Positions 42,506 through 52,066 of a DNA stretch of 64,000 bases are shown in pieces. How positions within the stretch are numbered: position 1 is the first letter of the stretch; each line of letters starts with the position of its first letter. The stretch comes from Comamonadaceae bacterium (GTDB lineage Bacteria; Pseudomonadota; Gammaproteobacteria; Burkholderiales; Burkholderiaceae_C), in NCBI GenBank assembly GCA_947478725.1, contig CANJWZ010000006.1, positions 56,916-120,915 on the forward strand, given 5' to 3'. A program made the translations under genes and the position numbers. The notes beneath the pieces were generated by a model. It saw only the letters and a list, made by a program, of their open reading frames with translations, was not told where the DNA came from and searched no databases.

Positions 42506-43516
42506 ATGACTTTCAACCTTCAACAAGCGGCCACGCGCCGCAACGTGCTGCGCACCGCCGCTGCTGGCTCAGCCATGCTGACCCTTGGCAGCCATATCAG
42601 CAGTTACGCGCAATCTACCTGGCCCAGCAAGCCCGTCACACTCATCGTGCCGTTCCCAGCAGGTGGCGGCACCGATGCGTTTGCGCGTCCCTTGTCAGCC
42701 CTGTTTGCCAAGCAGGCGGGCAAGCCGATGATCATTGACAACCGCGGTGGTGCGGGCGGCACGCTGGGTGCCAGCATTGCAGCCAAGGCTGCGCCCGATG
42801 GCTACACGCTGTTCATGGGCGCGGTGCACCACTCCATTGCGCCCAGCATGTACCCCAAGCTTGACTACGACATTGAAAAAGACTTCGTGCCGCTGGCGCT
42901 GATGGCCAATGTGCCGCAGGTGCTGGTGGTGAACCCCAAGCGGGTTGAGGCGAATACAGTCAAAGAGTTCGTTGAATTCGTGCGCAAAAACCCAGCCAAG
43001 CTCAACTACGGTTCGGCCGGCGCTGGCACCTCGCATCACCTGGCTGGCGAGCTGTTCAAAATTCAAACCAAAACCTTTATCACCCACATCCCTTACCGTG
43101 GGGCAGGCCCAGCGCTGCAAGATCTGATTTCAGGCAACGTCGACATGATGTTTGACGGTCTGGGTTCGTCGGCGGCGCACATCAAGGGTGGCCGCATCAA
43201 AGCGCTGATGGTCTCGGGCAACAAACGCAACCCGGCTTTCCCGGATGTGCCTTGCGCTGCTGAAGTCGGCCTGCCCGACTACACCGTCACCACCTGGTAC
43301 GGCGTGTGGGCGCCCAAGGGCACGCCTGCCGAGCTGCAGGCGCGTATTGTTGATGAACTGGGCAAAGCCGCCAAGTCAGACGAACTCAAAGCCATCTGGG
43401 CCAGCAATGGGGCCGAGTTTGGCAGCATGACACCTGTGCAGTTCGGCACATTTGTCAGTGCTGAAATCAAGCGGTGGGCGGCTGTGGTCAAAACCTCTGG
43501 TGCCAAGCTGGACTGA
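42506..43516 (+). CDS. Bug-family tripartite tricarboxylate receptor, probably for malonate
   Basis: A 336-residue periplasmic substrate-binding protein of the Bug/TctC type. The signal includes a twin-arginine-like stretch (ATRRNVLRTAAAGSAMLTLG). The mature part shows WPSKPVTLIVPFPAGGGTDAFARP near residue 37, IDNRGGAGGTLG near residue 82 and the NYGSAGAGTSHHLAGELF block near 165, all family hallmarks. No TctA/TctB membrane genes are adjacent, which is usual for Bug genes. Position in the malonate operon suggests malonate or a malonyl compound as ligand. Confidence 0.9.
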   Translation: MTFNLQQAATRRNVLRTAAAGSAMLTLGSHISSYAQSTWPSKPVTLIVPFPAGGGTDAFARPLSALFAKQAGKPMIIDNRGGAGGTLGASIAAKAAPDGYTLFMGAVHHSIAPSMYPKLDYDIEKDFVPLALMANVPQVLVVNPKRVEANTVKEFVEFVRKNPAKLNYGSAGAGTSHHLAGELFKIQTKTFITHIPYRGAGPALQDLISGNVDMMFDGLGSSAAHIKGGRIKALMVSGNKRNPAFPDVPCAAEVGLPDYTVTTWYGVWAPKGTPAELQARIVDELGKAAKSDELKAIWASNGAEFGSMTPVQFGTFVSAEIKRWAAVVKTSGAKLD

Positions 43517-43519
43517 TGG

Positions 43520-45037
43520 ATGAAAAACGAGAACCTTTTTGCTGCCCTGCGTGCTGCCTTTCCTGCTGATTTAAACGCCATCGCCGTTGAAACCGACAAC
43601 GGTTTGAACTACTCGTGGCATGACCTGGAGCGCGCCACTGCCATGTTGGCCAACTTGCTGGTGTCGCTCAAGCTGCCAGCAGGCAGCCGTATCGCGGTGC
43701 AGGTTGAAAAGTCAGTCGAAGCCATGCTGCTTTACCTGGCGACGCTGCGGGCTGGTTATGTATTTTTGCCACTCAACACAGCTTATCAAAGCGCCGAGAT
43801 TGAATACTTCATCGGCAATGCCGAGCCAGCAGTGGTGGTGTGCAGCAGCAAAAACTTTGGCTGGGTCAGCAAGATTGCTTTCAAGGCCGGAACGCAAAAC
43901 GTTTTTACCCTGGACGATGACCGCACCGGCTCGCTCTTGGCGCGCGCTGCGCATTGCAGTGACAAGCACACGGTAGCCGTCAAAAGCGCGGATGATTTGG
44001 CCGCGATTTTGTACACCAGCGGCACCACAGGCCGCAGCAAGGGCGCGATGCTGTCGCATGGCAACATGCTGAGCAACGCTCTGGTGCTCAAAGATTTCTG
44101 GGGCTGGAAGCCGGGCGATGTGCTGATTCACGCGCTGCCCATTTTTCATGTGCACGGCCTGTTTGTGGCGCTGCATGGTGCGCTGATCAACGGCAGCAAG
44201 ATGATCTGGTGCGCGAAGTTTGACCCCAAGTTTGTCGTCCGAAAAATGCCTGAGGCAACCGTCTTCATGGGCGTGCCTACTTTGTATGTACGGCTACTCA
44301 ATGAGCCGGCACTAGACCACAACGCGGTGCGCAACATGCGCCTGTTTGTGGCGGGCTCCGCACCGCTGCTGATTGAAACCTTCAACGAATGGCAAACGCG
44401 CACAGGCCACACGATCCTGGAGCGCTATGGTATGAGCGAGACCGCCATGCTGACATCCAACCCCTACCAGGGCGAGCGCCGTGGCGGAACGGTCGGTTTT
44501 GCACTGCCGGGCGTCACGCTGCGTGTGCAGGGCGACGACGGTAAATCGATCGGCATTGACGACATTGGGGGCATTCAGGTCAAAGGCCCGAATGTTTTCA
44601 AAGGCTACTGGCGCATGCCGGAAAAAACGAAAGAAGAATTCACCGCCGATGGATTTTTCAAAACCGGTGACGTCGGCAAAATTGACCCCCGGGGCTACAT
44701 CACCATCGTTGGCCGCAGCAAAGACCTCATCATCAGTGGCGGCTACAACGTCTACCCGGCTGAAATTGAAGGCTATATCAACGACTTGCCCGGCGTGGCA
44801 GAGAGCGCTTTGATCGGTGTGCCGCACCCTGACTTTGGCGAGGTGGGCGTGGCAGTGGTGATTTCCAAACCGGGTGCTTCGTTAAAATCTGCCGAGATCA
44901 TCGGCGTCCTCAAGTCAAAGCTGGCCAACTTCAAAATCCCCAAGCAATGCTTTGTTGTTGCAGAGCTGCCGCGCAACACGATGGGCAAGGTGCAAAAGAA
45001 TCTTTTGCGCGAACAACACAAAAGTCTTTTTACCTGA
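43520..45037 (+). CDS. matB: Malonyl-CoA synthetase
   Basis: ATP-dependent ligase converting malonate and CoA to malonyl-CoA, 505 residues. ANL-superfamily motifs: LYTSGTTGRSKGAMLSHGN near residue 160, YGMSETAMLTSNPYQGERR near 295, KTGDVGKIDPRGY near 380, SKDLIISGGYNVYPAEIE near 400 and the C-terminal catalytic Lys in NTMGKVQKNLLRE near 490. The arginine-rich loop near the active site and its context with matA support malonate over longer acids. It starts 3 bases after the Bug gene stop; the operon ends here with hairpins at 45061-45134. Confidence 0.92.
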   Translation: MKNENLFAALRAAFPADLNAIAVETDNGLNYSWHDLERATAMLANLLVSLKLPAGSRIAVQVEKSVEAMLLYLATLRAGYVFLPLNTAYQSAEIEYFIGNAEPAVVVCSSKNFGWVSKIAFKAGTQNVFTLDDDRTGSLLARAAHCSDKHTVAVKSADDLAAILYTSGTTGRSKGAMLSHGNMLSNALVLKDFWGWKPGDVLIHALPIFHVHGLFVALHGALINGSKMIWCAKFDPKFVVRKMPEATVFMGVPTLYVRLLNEPALDHNAVRNMRLFVAGSAPLLIETFNEWQTRTGHTILERYGMSETAMLTSNPYQGERRGGTVGFALPGVTLRVQGDDGKSIGIDDIGGIQVKGPNVFKGYWRMPEKTKEEFTADGFFKTGDVGKIDPRGYITIVGRSKDLIISGGYNVYPAEIEGYINDLPGVAESALIGVPHPDFGEVGVAVVISKPGASLKSAEIIGVLKSKLANFKIPKQCFVVAELPRNTMGKVQKNLLREQHKSLFT

Positions 45038-45060
45038 GTCTTCGGTGCGACTACTGGCAT

Positions 45061-45134
45061 CTTGACGACGTCAGTCATCAAGACTTCAAGTGATAACTGG
45101 TTTTCGCATCCGCCCATGACTACGCTGTCATGGG
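45061..45134 (+). terminator. Two inverted repeats after matB
   Basis: A nine-pair stem with one mismatch at 45061-45082 (CTTGA/TCAAG outside) and a perfect CCCATGAC/GTCATGGG stem at 45113-45134 with a six-base loop. Neither has a strong T run, but they are the only terminator-like structures after the operon. Confidence 0.45.
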
Positions 45135-45222
45135 TGCTGCTTTGCGCAATCTCAGCAGCAGTCAAAGCCGCTGCCATACAGACCAGACCACCACCCCTGA
45201 GATAGCCCCTCGCCTACAAAAC

Positions 45223-45237
45223 CCTGGCAATGCCAGG
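45223..45237. promoter_or_regulatory. Perfect 15-bp dyad upstream of the second tetR
   Basis: CCTGGCA-A-TGCCAGG, about 90 bases before the TetR start. A second short palindrome CCCTAGGG lies at 45263-45270. Candidate autoregulatory operator. Confidence 0.55.
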
Positions 45238-45326
45238 CTAAATCCCGTTTTAGTACCAATGCCCCTAGGGTTTTCCTTAGCCTGAAAGCCCTTGCGCTTC
45301 CAGGCAAATGGGAACACCATCGCCGC

Positions 45327-46118
45327 ATGAAGTTAACCACGGGTAACCTAATTACCAGCAAGAAACAATTGTCGCGACACAGCGGCGAACAAGCCTTGCC
45401 AGCAAAACCGCTGCGCAACGGTGTAGCAACAGTCGACGCAGTGGCTTCGCCATGGACCTCGCCGATAGATCGCGCAAAAGAGCGTGAAACCAAACGCGAG
45501 GCCGTACTCAAAGTTTCTGCCCAGCTGTTCAATGAGTTTGGCTATCACGCCACGTCATTGGCCATGATCGCGGACAAATTGCAGGTCACCAAACCGACGC
45601 TGTACTACTACATCCAGAACAAGGAAGAAATCTTGTTCGAATGCCACCGGGTGGGTGTTGAACTGCTGCGAGAAGCTGTTGCCAGAGTCAGCGTGGGCAA
45701 GGCTTGCGCGGCGGACCGCCTGCGCGCCACCATGATTGCCTATGCGTCTGTGGTGATGGACGATTTTTGCAGATGCCTTATTCGTGTCGGCGAAGAGCCG
45801 CTACCTCTTGACAACAGGCAGGAGCTTGGACGGCTCAAGCTGGCGCTGGATCGTGAATTCCGTTCCATCGTCCAGAGCGGATTGGACGATGCCTCTTTTG
45901 AGCCCTGCGACCCCAAGATTGCCGCTTTCACGCTGGCCGGGGCACTGAACTGGATGGGGCGTTGGTTTGATGCCAGCGGACCGCTCAGCAAGGAAGAAGT
46001 GGCCTTGCGAACCACTGACGTGCTGCTGAATGGCCTTTTGCGGCGCACCAAGCAACCCCAGGAAATGCCTTTGCCAAGACGGCGAAAAGTTGGCAAAGGT
46101 AAGCCTGTTGGTGGATGA
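45327..46118 (+). CDS. TetR/AcrR family regulator of the liv/acyl-CoA cluster
   Basis: A 263-residue regulator. HTH at about residues 52-100 (RAKERETKREAVLKVSAQLF, then TSLAMIADKLQVTKPTLYYYIQNKEEILFEC) and a helical C-terminal domain resembling regulators of fatty-acid and aromatic CoA-ester degradation. The 45-residue N-terminal tail before the HTH is unusual in length; a later start is possible but no better ribosome site was seen. It is followed after 37 bases by the ABC binding-protein gene, so it is probably co-transcribed with and controls the whole 46-56 kb cluster, with a CoA-ester as likely effector (family knowledge plus context). Confidence 0.88.
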   Translation: MKLTTGNLITSKKQLSRHSGEQALPAKPLRNGVATVDAVASPWTSPIDRAKERETKREAVLKVSAQLFNEFGYHATSLAMIADKLQVTKPTLYYYIQNKEEILFECHRVGVELLREAVARVSVGKACAADRLRATMIAYASVVMDDFCRCLIRVGEEPLPLDNRQELGRLKLALDREFRSIVQSGLDDASFEPCDPKIAAFTLAGALNWMGRWFDASGPLSKEEVALRTTDVLLNGLLRRTKQPQEMPLPRRRKVGKGKPVGG

Positions 46119-46155
46119 CAAACCAGACTTTCAAACAATTTAGGAGACATGATCT

Positions 46156-47448
46156 ATGTATAAGCAATTTGTAAGTGCCTTGGGCTGCGCCGCTGTGCTT
46201 TTGGCAGGCAGTGCCCTTGCCCAGACCAAAGAATTCAAACTCGGCGTCATCTTCGATAACACCGGCCCTTTTGCCGATGCGGGCTCTTATGCTGGTCACC
46301 TGGGTGCCAAGTACGCCATTGATATCTTCAATGAGCGTGGCGGCGTTGAAGGCTACAAGGTCAAACCGGTGTACGTGGATGCGCAGAGCAAGGTGGATGT
46401 CGCGATCAACGAAGCGGAGCGTTTGATTCACCAGGAAAATGTGAATGCTTTGCTGGGCATGTATTCCTCTGCTCAATGCGTTCCCACTATCCAGAAGGCT
46501 GAGCAGGCCAAGCGCTTTATCTTGCTGCCCATGTGCGTGTCAACGACGATGCTCAAGGACAAAAACCTCAAGTACGTTTTTCGCACTACGGCACACGCCG
46601 ATCAGTTTGGTCAGACGTCCTGCGACTTTCTTAATTCAGTCTCCAAATCACGCCTGGGCAAAGACCCCAAGGATCTACGCGTCGCGATCATCCATGAAGA
46701 TGGCGCTTTCGGGGTTGGTATTGGTGCCGGCAATGAAACGTTCTGCAAGGCACACGGTATGAATATCGTCCTGAAGGAGGGTTATTCAGCGCTCACAGCC
46801 GACATGTCACCGCTGGTCACCAAGCTCAAGCGTGCGCGGCCTGATGTTATTTTGCATGCCGGGACCAATCCCGACATCATGATGTTTCTGCGCCAGTCGC
46901 GCAGCCAGAACCTCAAGTGGCAGGCCCTCATCGGTCATGGTGCCGCATATGGCGTTTTTGACAAGCTCTACCAGACCTTCGGCGACGATGCCAACTACAT
47001 CTTCGACTCCGAGCCGGGTGGTGCACAACTGGTAGATCCCAAGGTGCTGGCGCCTGGAATGGCAGCCCTGACCAAAGAAATGGTACGTCGTTACCAGGCC
47101 GAGACGAAGGCCAAGGAAGTTCCCCCGCACCTGTCGATGAGTTTCAATGGCACCTGGGTGTTGCTCAATGACATTCTTCCCCGCGCCATCAAGAAGTACG
47201 GCGGCATTGACTCCGAGGCGCTGCGCAAGGCCGCGCTGGATACCGATATCCCGGTCGGCGGAACCATTCAGGGTTATGGCGTGAAGTTCAATCCGCAGGG
47301 CCATGCGATGGCGGGCCAAAATGATCGCTCGTCAATGCCAATCGTGCAGTACATCAACCGTGAAGCAGTGATCATCTACCCGCAGGAAATCCGATCCCGC
47401 GAAGCGGTGATTCCTCTGCCTAAGAGTAATCCGTACGCTGCTGAGTGA
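46156..47448 (+). CDS. Branched-chain-type ABC solute-binding protein
   Basis: A 430-residue periplasmic type-I binding protein of the LivK/HAAT family. Signal peptide of about 22 residues (ALGCAAVLLAGSALAQ), then KEFKLGVIFDNTGPFADAG and a two-lobed body with NVNALLGMYSSAQCVP near residue 98. Such proteins feed amino acids, but in catabolic clusters of this sort aromatic or alicyclic acids are common ligands. It starts the LivKGFHM set. A ribosome site AGGAG is at 46143-46147. Confidence 0.9.
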   Translation: MYKQFVSALGCAAVLLAGSALAQTKEFKLGVIFDNTGPFADAGSYAGHLGAKYAIDIFNERGGVEGYKVKPVYVDAQSKVDVAINEAERLIHQENVNALLGMYSSAQCVPTIQKAEQAKRFILLPMCVSTTMLKDKNLKYVFRTTAHADQFGQTSCDFLNSVSKSRLGKDPKDLRVAIIHEDGAFGVGIGAGNETFCKAHGMNIVLKEGYSALTADMSPLVTKLKRARPDVILHAGTNPDIMMFLRQSRSQNLKWQALIGHGAAYGVFDKLYQTFGDDANYIFDSEPGGAQLVDPKVLAPGMAALTKEMVRRYQAETKAKEVPPHLSMSFNGTWVLLNDILPRAIKKYGGIDSEALRKAALDTDIPVGGTIQGYGVKFNPQGHAMAGQNDRSSMPIVQYINREAVIIYPQEIRSREAVIPLPKSNPYAAE

Positions 47449-47473
47449 CAGTAACTTTGCAGGAGAGACAACC

Positions 47474-48265
47474 TTGTTAAGCGTTCAAAATTTAACGAAG
47501 CGGTTTGGCGGATTCACTGCCGTCGATTCGATTTCGTTCGAACTTGGCAAGGGCGAAATTCTTGGTTTGATCGGCCCCAACGGGTCTGGCAAGAGCACGA
47601 CTTTCAGCTTGATTGCAGGCCTGCTTGCCCCGAGCGCAGGCTCCATCCAGCTCGATGGTCGTGAGATAGCAGGCCTGCCGTCCAACGCTATTTGCAAGCT
47701 CGGGGTGGGCCGAACCTTTCAAATTCCGAGACCCTTTCGCAAGTTGTCAGTACTTGAAAATGCCAGCCTTGCCGCGTTTTATGGTTCGCCCTCACACATC
47801 AGTCGCGAGGAAGCCGACAAGCGCGCTGTCGAGGCACTCAAACTCGTCGGGATGCCGTCCGATCCCGGCTTGCCGGTCGAAGGGCTGAGCGTTGCCGGGC
47901 TTAAAAAACTTGAGCTCGCCCGTGCCTTGTCGACCCAGCCCAAGATACTGCTCGCCGACGAAAGTCTGGGCGGGTTGGACGAAGGCGAAATGAGGCAAGC
48001 GGCACAGATGCTAAGGCGCATCCGCGACGAACGGGGACTGAGCATCATTTGGGTGGAACACATCATGGGCGTGCTGATGGGCGTCGTGGACCGATGCTTG
48101 GTGTTGAACCACGGCGAGATCATCGCTAGCGGCACGCCCCATGAAGTTGCCCTTGATCCGCATGTCGTTGAGGTTTACCTTGGCACGGATGCCAATGATT
48201 TGCAGCAACAAATCCATGATAGGTATCTGACCAATCAGTCCGGTATGGGGGACGCCACGCCATGA
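47474..48265 (+). CDS. ABC transporter ATPase (LivG-like)
   Basis: A 263-residue ATPase of the branched-chain amino acid type. Walker A GPNGSGKST near residue 36, signature LSVAGLKKLELARAL (a degenerate LSGGQ, usual for LivG), Walker B LLADESLGGLDEGE, and an H-loop in IIWVEHIM. Start is TTG 47474 with AGGAG at about 8 bases. It overlaps LivF by four bases. Couples ATP hydrolysis to import with LivF. Confidence 0.92.
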   Translation: MLSVQNLTKRFGGFTAVDSISFELGKGEILGLIGPNGSGKSTTFSLIAGLLAPSAGSIQLDGREIAGLPSNAICKLGVGRTFQIPRPFRKLSVLENASLAAFYGSPSHISREEADKRAVEALKLVGMPSDPGLPVEGLSVAGLKKLELARALSTQPKILLADESLGGLDEGEMRQAAQMLRRIRDERGLSIIWVEHIMGVLMGVVDRCLVLNHGEIIASGTPHEVALDPHVVEVYLGTDANDLQQQIHDRYLTNQSGMGDATP

Positions 48266-48978
48266 CCACCATGCTTGAATTAAAATATGTATCAGCCGGG
48301 TACAACGGCCTGAAGGCGCTGTTCGGCGTTTCCATTCAGGTCAAGGCGGGTGAAGCGGTTGCCGTCATCGGGCCGAATGGCGCCGGCAAGACGACGCTCT
48401 TGCGCGTGATCTCGCGGCTGGTTGCTGCTACCGAAGGCAGCCTGGTCATGCAGGGGCGCAGCTACGCAGACCTGCCTGCTCACGAGGTCCTGGCGCTGGG
48501 TATTGCGCACGTCCCCGAAGGGCGTCGGCTGTTCCCGAAACTGACGGTTCTGGAGAACCTGCGTCTGGGGGCTTACATTCCGTCGGCGAGGGCTCAGTGC
48601 GCGGATCGCCTGGCATTCGTTTATTCATTGTTTCCCCGACTCCATGACCGTGCCAGCCAACTGACCGGGACCATGTCTGGTGGCGAGCAGCAGATGTGCG
48701 CTATTGGTCGTGCCTTGATGTCCAAGCCCAAATTGTTACTGCTGGACGAGCCCTCAGCGGGTCTGGCACCTGTGATGGTGCAGTCGATGTTCGAGATGAT
48801 CCGGCAGATACGGGATGCGGGCTTTACCGTGCTAATCGTGGAGCAGAACATACAGCAGGTACTCAAGCTGGTTGATCGGGCCTACCTTCTGGAGGCGGGT
48901 CAGATTCGGCGAAGCGGTGCAGCCGCAGAGCTGCTGCAAAGCAATGACATTCGCCAAGCCTATCTTGGTGTCTCCTGA
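48262..48978 (+). CDS. ABC transporter ATPase (LivF-like)
   Basis: A 238-residue ATPase. Walker A GPNGAGKTT near residue 39, signature MSGGEQQMCAIGRALMS, Walker B LLLDEPSAGLAPVM, H-loop in VLIVEQNI. Typical LivF length and sequence. Overlaps the LivG gene (ATGA) and leads into the LivH permease after a 12-base gap. Confidence 0.93.
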   Translation: MTTMLELKYVSAGYNGLKALFGVSIQVKAGEAVAVIGPNGAGKTTLLRVISRLVAATEGSLVMQGRSYADLPAHEVLALGIAHVPEGRRLFPKLTVLENLRLGAYIPSARAQCADRLAFVYSLFPRLHDRASQLTGTMSGGEQQMCAIGRALMSKPKLLLLDEPSAGLAPVMVQSMFEMIRQIRDAGFTVLIVEQNIQQVLKLVDRAYLLEAGQIRRSGAAAELLQSNDIRQAYLGVS

Positions 48979-48990
48979 AAGCACTTCAAC

Positions 48991-49857
48991 ATGATGCAGT
49001 TTTTTGATATTTTTTTGTTGGAGGCTGTGATCAACGGCTTGATGCTGGGTGGGCTGCTGGCCCTGCTGGCTCTGGGATTGAACCTGATTTTTGGTGTGAT
49101 TGAAGTGGTGTGGATCTGCTATGCAGAGCTCATCATGGTCAGCATGTATGCCATCTGGTGGCTCTTCAAGGTGGTGGGCGTTCCACTACCGCTGGCTATG
49201 GCAGGTGGGTTGATTTTTGGCGGTGCGGTGGGCTACGTGTTGCACCGCTTCATCATTCGGCCGGTGCTGTCGGCCGAGCCGATCAACCAGTTGCTGGTGA
49301 CTGGCGGCGTCTTGTTCTTTTTGCAGGCGGCTGCAACCGTGGTGTTCGGCATTGAGTACAAGAACATCGGCGTCAACCTGCCATCATTGAATCTCGGTGA
49401 GATCAGCCTGTCATGGTCGCGCATCATCGGCTTCATCGTATCGATTGCCGCCATTGCTGCAACTTATCTGTTCCTGACTCGGACTTTTCTGGGAACAGCG
49501 ATACGGGCCATCAGTCAGGACCGGCAGGTGATGCCGCTGATAGGCGTCAATGCCGAGAAAATCTATCTGATGACCTCGGCTGCGGGCGGTGCCATGGCTG
49601 CGCTTGCAGCCTGTCTGCTGGTACTTCAATATGACCTTCATCCAGCGGTCGGGCTGACCTTTGGCCCGATTCTGTTTGTCATCTGTGTGCTGGGTGGCCT
49701 TGGTAATCTCATTGGGGGTTTCATAGCCGCATTCATACTGGCGCAAATCATCTCGATTGGTGGCTACTTCCTGCAAGGCGAATGGGGCTATGTCATCGCT
49801 TTCGGGTTCTTCATTGTCGCCATGTTTGTCAGGCCCCAGGGGCTGTTCAAGCGCTAG
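48991..49857 (+). CDS. ABC transporter permease (LivH-like)
   Basis: A 288-residue inner-membrane permease with about eight hydrophobic helices. It opens with EAVINGLMLGGLLALLALGLNLIFGVIEV and contains an ATPase-docking segment around TRTFLGTAIRAISQDRQVMPLIGVN near residue 172, and GLGNLIGGFIAAFILAQI at the end. Standard LivH. It precedes LivM by 68 bases. Confidence 0.92.
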   Translation: MMQFFDIFLLEAVINGLMLGGLLALLALGLNLIFGVIEVVWICYAELIMVSMYAIWWLFKVVGVPLPLAMAGGLIFGGAVGYVLHRFIIRPVLSAEPINQLLVTGGVLFFLQAAATVVFGIEYKNIGVNLPSLNLGEISLSWSRIIGFIVSIAAIAATYLFLTRTFLGTAIRAISQDRQVMPLIGVNAEKIYLMTSAAGGAMAALAACLLVLQYDLHPAVGLTFGPILFVICVLGGLGNLIGGFIAAFILAQIISIGGYFLQGEWGYVIAFGFFIVAMFVRPQGLFKR

Positions 49858-49925
49858 CTTAAACAGTGATTTCCCAACCCCACAGCCAACACAAGTCAAC
49901 CACAAGGCAACCACCAGGATCTGAA

Positions 49926-50918
49926 ATGATAAAAAAAATTGGATGGCTACTTTTGGTCATTCTTGGCATCTTGCCGCTGCTAGGCTTGGGTGCCTACCCT
50001 TTGCATTTGTTGATCGTCGCACTGCTCTGGTCATATATCTACACCAGCTGGTCGATCATGGGGCGGCTTGGCCTCGTCAGTTTTGGCCACAGCGCCTTTA
50101 TAGGCGTAGGGGCTTACAGCGTTGTGATGATGTGGAACCTGTTTGGTTGGTCGCCCTGGGTGGGTGCCTTGGTGGGTATTGCTGTGAGCCTGGTGATTGC
50201 CTTCCTGATCGGCTGGCCCTGTTTCCGTTTCAAGATTGTTGGAAATTACTTCGCCATGGTCACCCTGGCACTGTCAGAAATTGTTCGCCTCGTGATCGTC
50301 GCCATGCGCGAGCAAACCGGCGGGTCGCTTGGCATGACACCCAAGGCATCTATCGCTGAGGGATCGAGCTACTCCATCTCAGCCCTGCAATTTTCCAACA
50401 AGATGGTCTGGTTTTATGTGGTCATGGGTTTCTGGCTTCTGGGGCTTTTCATCTGGCACAAGGTGGATCGCAGCATGAGCCGCATGGCACTCGAAGCCAT
50501 TGCCGAGGATGAGGAAGCCGCTTCGTCCATCGGCATCAATATTTCCCGTACCAAGATGGGCATCACTTTGCTGTCGGCCCTCATGACGTGCGTTGGCGGC
50601 ATCCTGTATGCGCAATACCAGTTGTATGTGAATCCACAAACCGTAGCCAGCCTCACGGTTTCCTTGCAAATCGTCTTTGGTGCCATTGCTGGCGGCATGT
50701 TCGTGATGCTTGGGCCAACAGTGGGTGCATTGCTGCTGCTGGTGTTGTCTGAGTCGTTGCGTATCGTTCTGGGGAGTCAGTCGCAAGGTGTCGATCAACT
50801 GATTTACGGAGCACTGCTGATCCTCTTCATCATCTACATGCCCAAGGGCATTCTGGGTACGCTGTTGGCGCGTTTCGGGAAAAAGCCTGTACCAGGCCAT
50901 ACCAGTGCTACGTCCTGA
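49926..50918 (+). CDS. ABC transporter permease (LivM-like)
   Basis: A 330-residue inner-membrane permease with about ten hydrophobic helices; includes LGLVSFGHSAFIGVGAYSVVMM near residue 50 and a cytoplasmic loop DRSMSRMALEAIAEDEEAASSIGIN near 180 that docks on the ATPases. ATG 49926 follows AGGATC; the 20-residue upstream extension of the frame is polar and not supported. Completes the LivKGFHM importer. Confidence 0.92.
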   Translation: MIKKIGWLLLVILGILPLLGLGAYPLHLLIVALLWSYIYTSWSIMGRLGLVSFGHSAFIGVGAYSVVMMWNLFGWSPWVGALVGIAVSLVIAFLIGWPCFRFKIVGNYFAMVTLALSEIVRLVIVAMREQTGGSLGMTPKASIAEGSSYSISALQFSNKMVWFYVVMGFWLLGLFIWHKVDRSMSRMALEAIAEDEEAASSIGINISRTKMGITLLSALMTCVGGILYAQYQLYVNPQTVASLTVSLQIVFGAIAGGMFVMLGPTVGALLLLVLSESLRIVLGSQSQGVDQLIYGALLILFIIYMPKGILGTLLARFGKKPVPGHTSATS

Positions 50919-50947
50919 AAATCTGACTATTTTCCTTTCGGATCATC

Positions 50948-52066
50948 ATGCAACTTCACGATATTGACGACCTGCCATTTCACCAGACGCCCACGCCGTT
51001 TAACGTGCTGGCGACTTCAGATGTACATTTCAGCGATGGCTACTATTTCGCCACCTATGCGAAAGACTGGTACATCTCCGCCGGGCTTCGCCTGCATCCG
51101 AACAACAACGTGATTGACGGATTTGCCACCCTCGCACACCACGGCGAGCAGAGGTCCTGCCGATTTTCAAGAGCACTGCGCCCGGATTACACGGTTCTGA
51201 AAATCGGCCCGTTAAGTCTGGACATCACCACGCCCATGAAGTCGGTACGCATGACACTTGCGGAGTCGCCTATCGGCCTTGCGTTTGATCTGATTTTTAA
51301 TGCTGTTGCGCAGCCCCATATGGAAGTTCCTTACCGGCATTGGAAGTATGGCCGCCTGATCAACGACCTGGTCCGTTACACACAGATCAACCGTGCCAGC
51401 GGCCATGTCGATTGCGATGGGCAACGCACAAACCTCGATGCCTGGCATGCCATACGCGACCACTCTTGGGGGATTCGTGCCAGCATGGGCCCGCGCACAC
51501 CCAGCAAGGGCGCGCCGGGGGAGTCTGACGAAGCAGACCATCGCCGGTTCCGTATCTGGGTGCCCTTCGAGGTGGAAGGGCACAGCGGCTTCTTCCAGAC
51601 CCACGAAGCGATTGACGGCTCGACCCTTGACTTCGAAGGCGTTCTTGATTTTGACGATGGCCGCCGCGTCAAACTTGTCGGTGTGGAGCACCAGATCAAG
51701 TACCAGGTAGGGACCCGCAATGTCATCGGTGGATCGTTCCGCTTGCGCGACGAGCATGGGGCGTCTCACGATTACACATTGACTTCTGCGGGAACGTCGG
51801 CGGATGTACAGGGTGGGGGCTACTCAGGCGGCTGGCATGACCACGAGCGGCCGGGTACCTATCGCGGAATCGGCCCGTTGGTGGAGTCGGACCGATACCC
51901 CACCGGCAAGGACGTGGTGGGCTCCGGCCCGCCACATATTCCACCAAAGAAGCGATTTGGTCAAACCGAGTTTCCCTGCTTCCTGGAAGGTCCGAACGGG
52001 GCCAAGGGCATGGCGCATTTCGAACATTACGTATTTGGCACCTATACGCCCTATGGATTTGGATGA
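50948..52066 (+). CDS. Unknown protein with CrtC/AttH-like RDHSWG motif
   Basis: A 372-residue soluble protein without a signal peptide. It has a beta-rich composition and an RDHSWGIRASMGPR motif near residue 171, shared in my memory by CrtC/AttH-like and DUF7064/7065 lipocalin-like proteins that occur with sterol and terpenoid catabolic genes. Other features are HDIDDLPFHQTP at the N-terminus and GGYSGGWHDHERPGTYRG near 300. No catalytic role can be stated; it could bind or isomerise the imported substrate or its CoA-ester. It overlaps the ligase gene by four bases (ATGA), so it is part of the pathway. Confidence 0.65.
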   Translation: MQLHDIDDLPFHQTPTPFNVLATSDVHFSDGYYFATYAKDWYISAGLRLHPNNNVIDGFATLAHHGEQRSCRFSRALRPDYTVLKIGPLSLDITTPMKSVRMTLAESPIGLAFDLIFNAVAQPHMEVPYRHWKYGRLINDLVRYTQINRASGHVDCDGQRTNLDAWHAIRDHSWGIRASMGPRTPSKGAPGESDEADHRRFRIWVPFEVEGHSGFFQTHEAIDGSTLDFEGVLDFDDGRRVKLVGVEHQIKYQVGTRNVIGGSFRLRDEHGASHDYTLTSAGTSADVQGGGYSGGWHDHERPGTYRGIGPLVESDRYPTGKDVVGSGPPHIPPKKRFGQTEFPCFLEGPNGAKGMAHFEHYVFGTYTPYGFG

